Shown here: positions 62,435-64,000 of the stretch, piece by piece
Layout: each line of letters opens with the position of its first letter
How positions within the stretch are numbered: position 1 is the first letter of the stretch
Source: an uncultured Lachnospiraceae bacterium
GTDB taxonomy: Bacteria; Bacillota; Clostridia; Lachnospirales; Lachnospiraceae
DNA length: 64,000 bases
Assembly: GCA_900546495.1 (NCBI GenBank)
Contig: URDN01000003.1
Coordinates: 56,653 to 120,652 of the forward strand
Direction of reading: 5' to 3'
Program-made: the position numbers and the translations under genes
The notes under the pieces: model-generated
The model's database searches: none
Told to the model about the DNA's origin: nothing
The model's input: the letters and a program-made list of their open reading frames with translations, nothing else

Positions 62435-63328
62435 CTATTTATCTTCATCCTTAAAAAATCCAAGAATTTCTTCCGAAATATGGTCAATGGTATCTTTTTC
62501 CTTTGCATCTGTATTCTTTTCTGCTACAGATGGTATCGGATCTTCTTCATCATAATACCAGTCATCTTCTTTTTCAGAAGCATGTTTTTTCGCTGACTTC
62601 TTCCAGGATTTTCCTTTGGATGTGGTATTTGCATGCTTTTTCGTTTCCTTTATCAGCTCAGAAGCGTCTGCGTTGTTCTGATCTCCGGATTCTTCTGTTG
62701 TATGTTTTTCTATTTCAACAGAACCTGCTTCTTTTCCATTCTCTTTTCGATTACTGTGTTTTGCCCGTTTTCCCGCACGAATCGCAAACACCAGATAAAT
62801 TGGACTGATAATGCTAACCACACCATCTGCGATCAATATGTAATACAGCACCTCTCTGTGCTGCAATACTTTCCCGTCCGGATTTAAAATGACTAAAATT
62901 GCCGCTGTAAGAAATGCCAGCGCAATAATCAGAAACAGAAACCAGGCACCATTTCTGAGGCTTTTCAAATCCACTGCATTCTGCAATTTGATCACTGCTG
63001 TCAGCAAAATGCAGACTCCTAAAAACAATGGCAGATAACCTGCAATCTGCTGCGTACGAACCAGCAGACAGATGCCAAGCAAAATACATAACACACCGCC
63101 GGAAAAACCATAATTTCCCAAATCATTGTAGCTTGCTGCCATAAAATATTTCACGATCATGATCACACCACAGATCAGGAAGAGCAGTCCTGCAATATAG
63201 ATAATATAGCGCTCCTGAAACTGCGGAACAAAGAGCATCGCCAGACCAAAAAGCAGATAGATTACTGCAATTCCAATCATAAAACCGGTTCCAAGGCTTG
63301 CCTTTTTTAATTTATGTTCTCTTGCCAT
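62435..63328 (-). CDS. DUF308/HdeD-like membrane protein with charged tail
   Basis: A 297-residue protein with six membrane helices in its first 190 residues, in pairs typical of DUF308 (TGFMIGIAVIYLLFGLAML; YIIYIAGLLFLICGVIMIV; GGVLCILLGICLLV). A long hydrophilic cytoplasmic tail follows, rich in Lys, Glu and Asp (KKHANTTSKGKSWKKSAKK; EDDWYYDEEDP). GGAGGAAAAAG precedes the ATG at 63328; the frame's earlier ATG at 63400 lacks a site. Function unknown. Confidence 0.75.
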   Translation of the reverse strand: MAREHKLKKASLGTGFMIGIAVIYLLFGLAMLFVPQFQERYIIYIAGLLFLICGVIMIVKYFMAASYNDLGNYGFSGGVLCILLGICLLVRTQQIAGYLPLFLGVCILLTAVIKLQNAVDLKSLRNGAWFLFLIIALAFLTAAILVILNPDGKVLQHREVLYYILIADGVVSIISPIYLVFAIRAGKRAKHSNRKENGKEAGSVEIEKHTTEESGDQNNADASELIKETKKHANTTSKGKSWKKSAKKHASEKEDDWYYDEEDPIPSVAEKNTDAKEKDTIDHISEEILGFFKDEDK

Positions 63329-63414
63329 ACTTTTTCCTCCGTATCCATCAGACAATCTGCCTGATGACCCACTTTTGTTCAGTATAGCACAAGCCCTCAT
63401 TTTTTGGAACCCGT

Positions 63415-63843
63415 TTAACTCGAATAATTTTCCAGAAAACTGTACAGATTTTCAAGACTGGTAAACCGGATACCATGAATCGCATTTTTGCGCAGTTTTT
63501 CCGGAAGATCACTTACTTTCAGGCTTGTCTCAAAATACAGCCGATCTGTATCTGCAAAATAGACAGACAGGTATTCTCCGGACGCTTTCAGATAATACTT
63601 CTCCTCAGAAAGTGCATTCATACTCTCTACCGTCTCATTCTTTGCAACTGTGTTTTCTTTTTTATCATCCGCATTTTGATTGGCAGCTTCCTGTGTCTGA
63701 TCTTCCACCGATGCAATCTGAATGCCGGAATCTGCGTTTCCGCTTAAACTTCCGCCAAAGTAAAAACCGCCCCAGAATGCACAGATGATCAGAGCTGTCA
63801 CAATAAAAAAAGAAATGCGAATCATACGTGTCTGTTTCATCAT
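63415..63843 (-). CDS. Membrane-anchored hypothetical protein (BofC-like C-terminus)
   Basis: A 142-residue protein with a signal-anchor helix at about residues 9-28 (ISFFIVTALIICAFWGGFYF), a Gln/Asn/Glu-rich linker to residue 78 and a compact C-terminal domain (YYLKASGEYLSVYFADTDRL, then SLENLYSFLENYSS) faintly like the C-terminal domain of BofC sporulation proteins. AAGGAG lies before the ATG. It precedes the DUF308 gene by about 86 nt. Confidence 0.65.
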   Translation of the reverse strand: MMKQTRMIRISFFIVTALIICAFWGGFYFGGSLSGNADSGIQIASVEDQTQEAANQNADDKKENTVAKNETVESMNALSEEKYYLKASGEYLSVYFADTDRLYFETSLKVSDLPEKLRKNAIHGIRFTSLENLYSFLENYSS

Positions 63844-63948
63844 AAATCAAACTCCTTTTTTCGTAGTATTCACATTTCTTCTTTTTTTATACAATTTAAT
63901 CTTTTAATCTTGAAATCCATACGCGATAAACTCATATCAATGTACAGC

Positions 63949-64000
63949 GGACATTCGCAATTCGCTTTCGCTACTTGCTCATGAACGCAGTCGCTTTGCG
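63949..64000 (+). mobile_element. Second copy of the IS200/IS605-like element, cut by the window end
   Basis: Starting AGCGGACATTCGCAAT and continuing through CTACTTGCTCATGAACGC to GTCGCTTTGCG, it repeats 41762-41816 with about three differences. The hairpin-rich remainder would lie beyond the window, so the full element and any gene in it cannot be seen. Confidence 0.6.

Overview
The window is chromosomal DNA of a low-to-mid GC Gram-positive bacterium, most likely a Lachnospiraceae (Clostridia; Blautia/Mediterraneibacter-like). The grounds are the gene order (yhbY-nadD-yqeK-rsfS-lexA; radC-mreBCD-mrdA-minD-rodA-mgsA; mutS-mutL-miaA), a T-box in front of a threonyl-tRNA synthetase without a TGS domain, the YedE/YedF/DUF3343 selenium-associated cluster, and a fused alpha-galactosidase/sucrose kinase of the AgaSK type. 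The genus is an inference. I see no rRNA, tRNA or CRISPR array.

Layout. 1-2.1 kb: translation/NAD genes (yhbY, nadD, yqeK, rsfS). 2.1-3.4 kb: divergent lexA and a LysM division-inhibitor gene (yneA-like) around a control region with three LexA boxes. 3.5-6.4 kb: LysR regulator facing the yedE-yedF-DUF3343 cluster. 6.5-11.3 kb: a GNAT enzyme, then a P-type ATPase behind a yybP-ykoY (Mn2+) riboswitch, then an AI-2E-family permease. 11.5-18.7 kb: dtd, a TtcA-like enzyme, XerS-type recombinase, T-box and thrS, a decayed flavoprotein fragment, hcp.

18.77-27.96 kb is the most unusual stretch. Two copies of a 30-bp near-palindrome (11-nt arms, 8-nt centre) lie in direct orientation at its ends. A third, inverted copy sits just upstream of a truncated XerS-like recombinase, so that the recombinase promoter lies between two inverted copies. 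The interval is rich in broken genes: the recombinase, a MATE transporter stub, a fluoride-riboswitch-controlled antiporter with an internal deletion, a winged-helix remnant and an acetyltransferase stub. It also holds intact genes: MBL-fold hydrolase, peptide deformylase, a pair of ABC exporters and a flavodoxin. It looks like a decayed accessory island, though two of the palindromes could also act simply as transcription terminators.

28.0-36.4 kb is a raffinose-family utilisation locus: AraC regulator, binding lipoprotein, two permeases, AgaSK and a GH13_18 sucrose(-6-phosphate) phosphorylase. Together they would import raffinose or melibiose, release galactose, phosphorylate sucrose and split it phosphorolytically. 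36.5-42.7 kb carries cell-envelope and division genes (rluD, lspA, sepF, yggS, a lone HlyD-like protein) and a short non-coding IS200/IS605-like element whose left part recurs at the right edge of the window. 42.8-52.2 kb is the cell-shape operon, with minD but neither minC nor minE and with a very long PBP2. 52.3-63.9 kb holds mismatch repair and tRNA modification genes plus flavoproteins and two envelope proteins, all on the minus strand.
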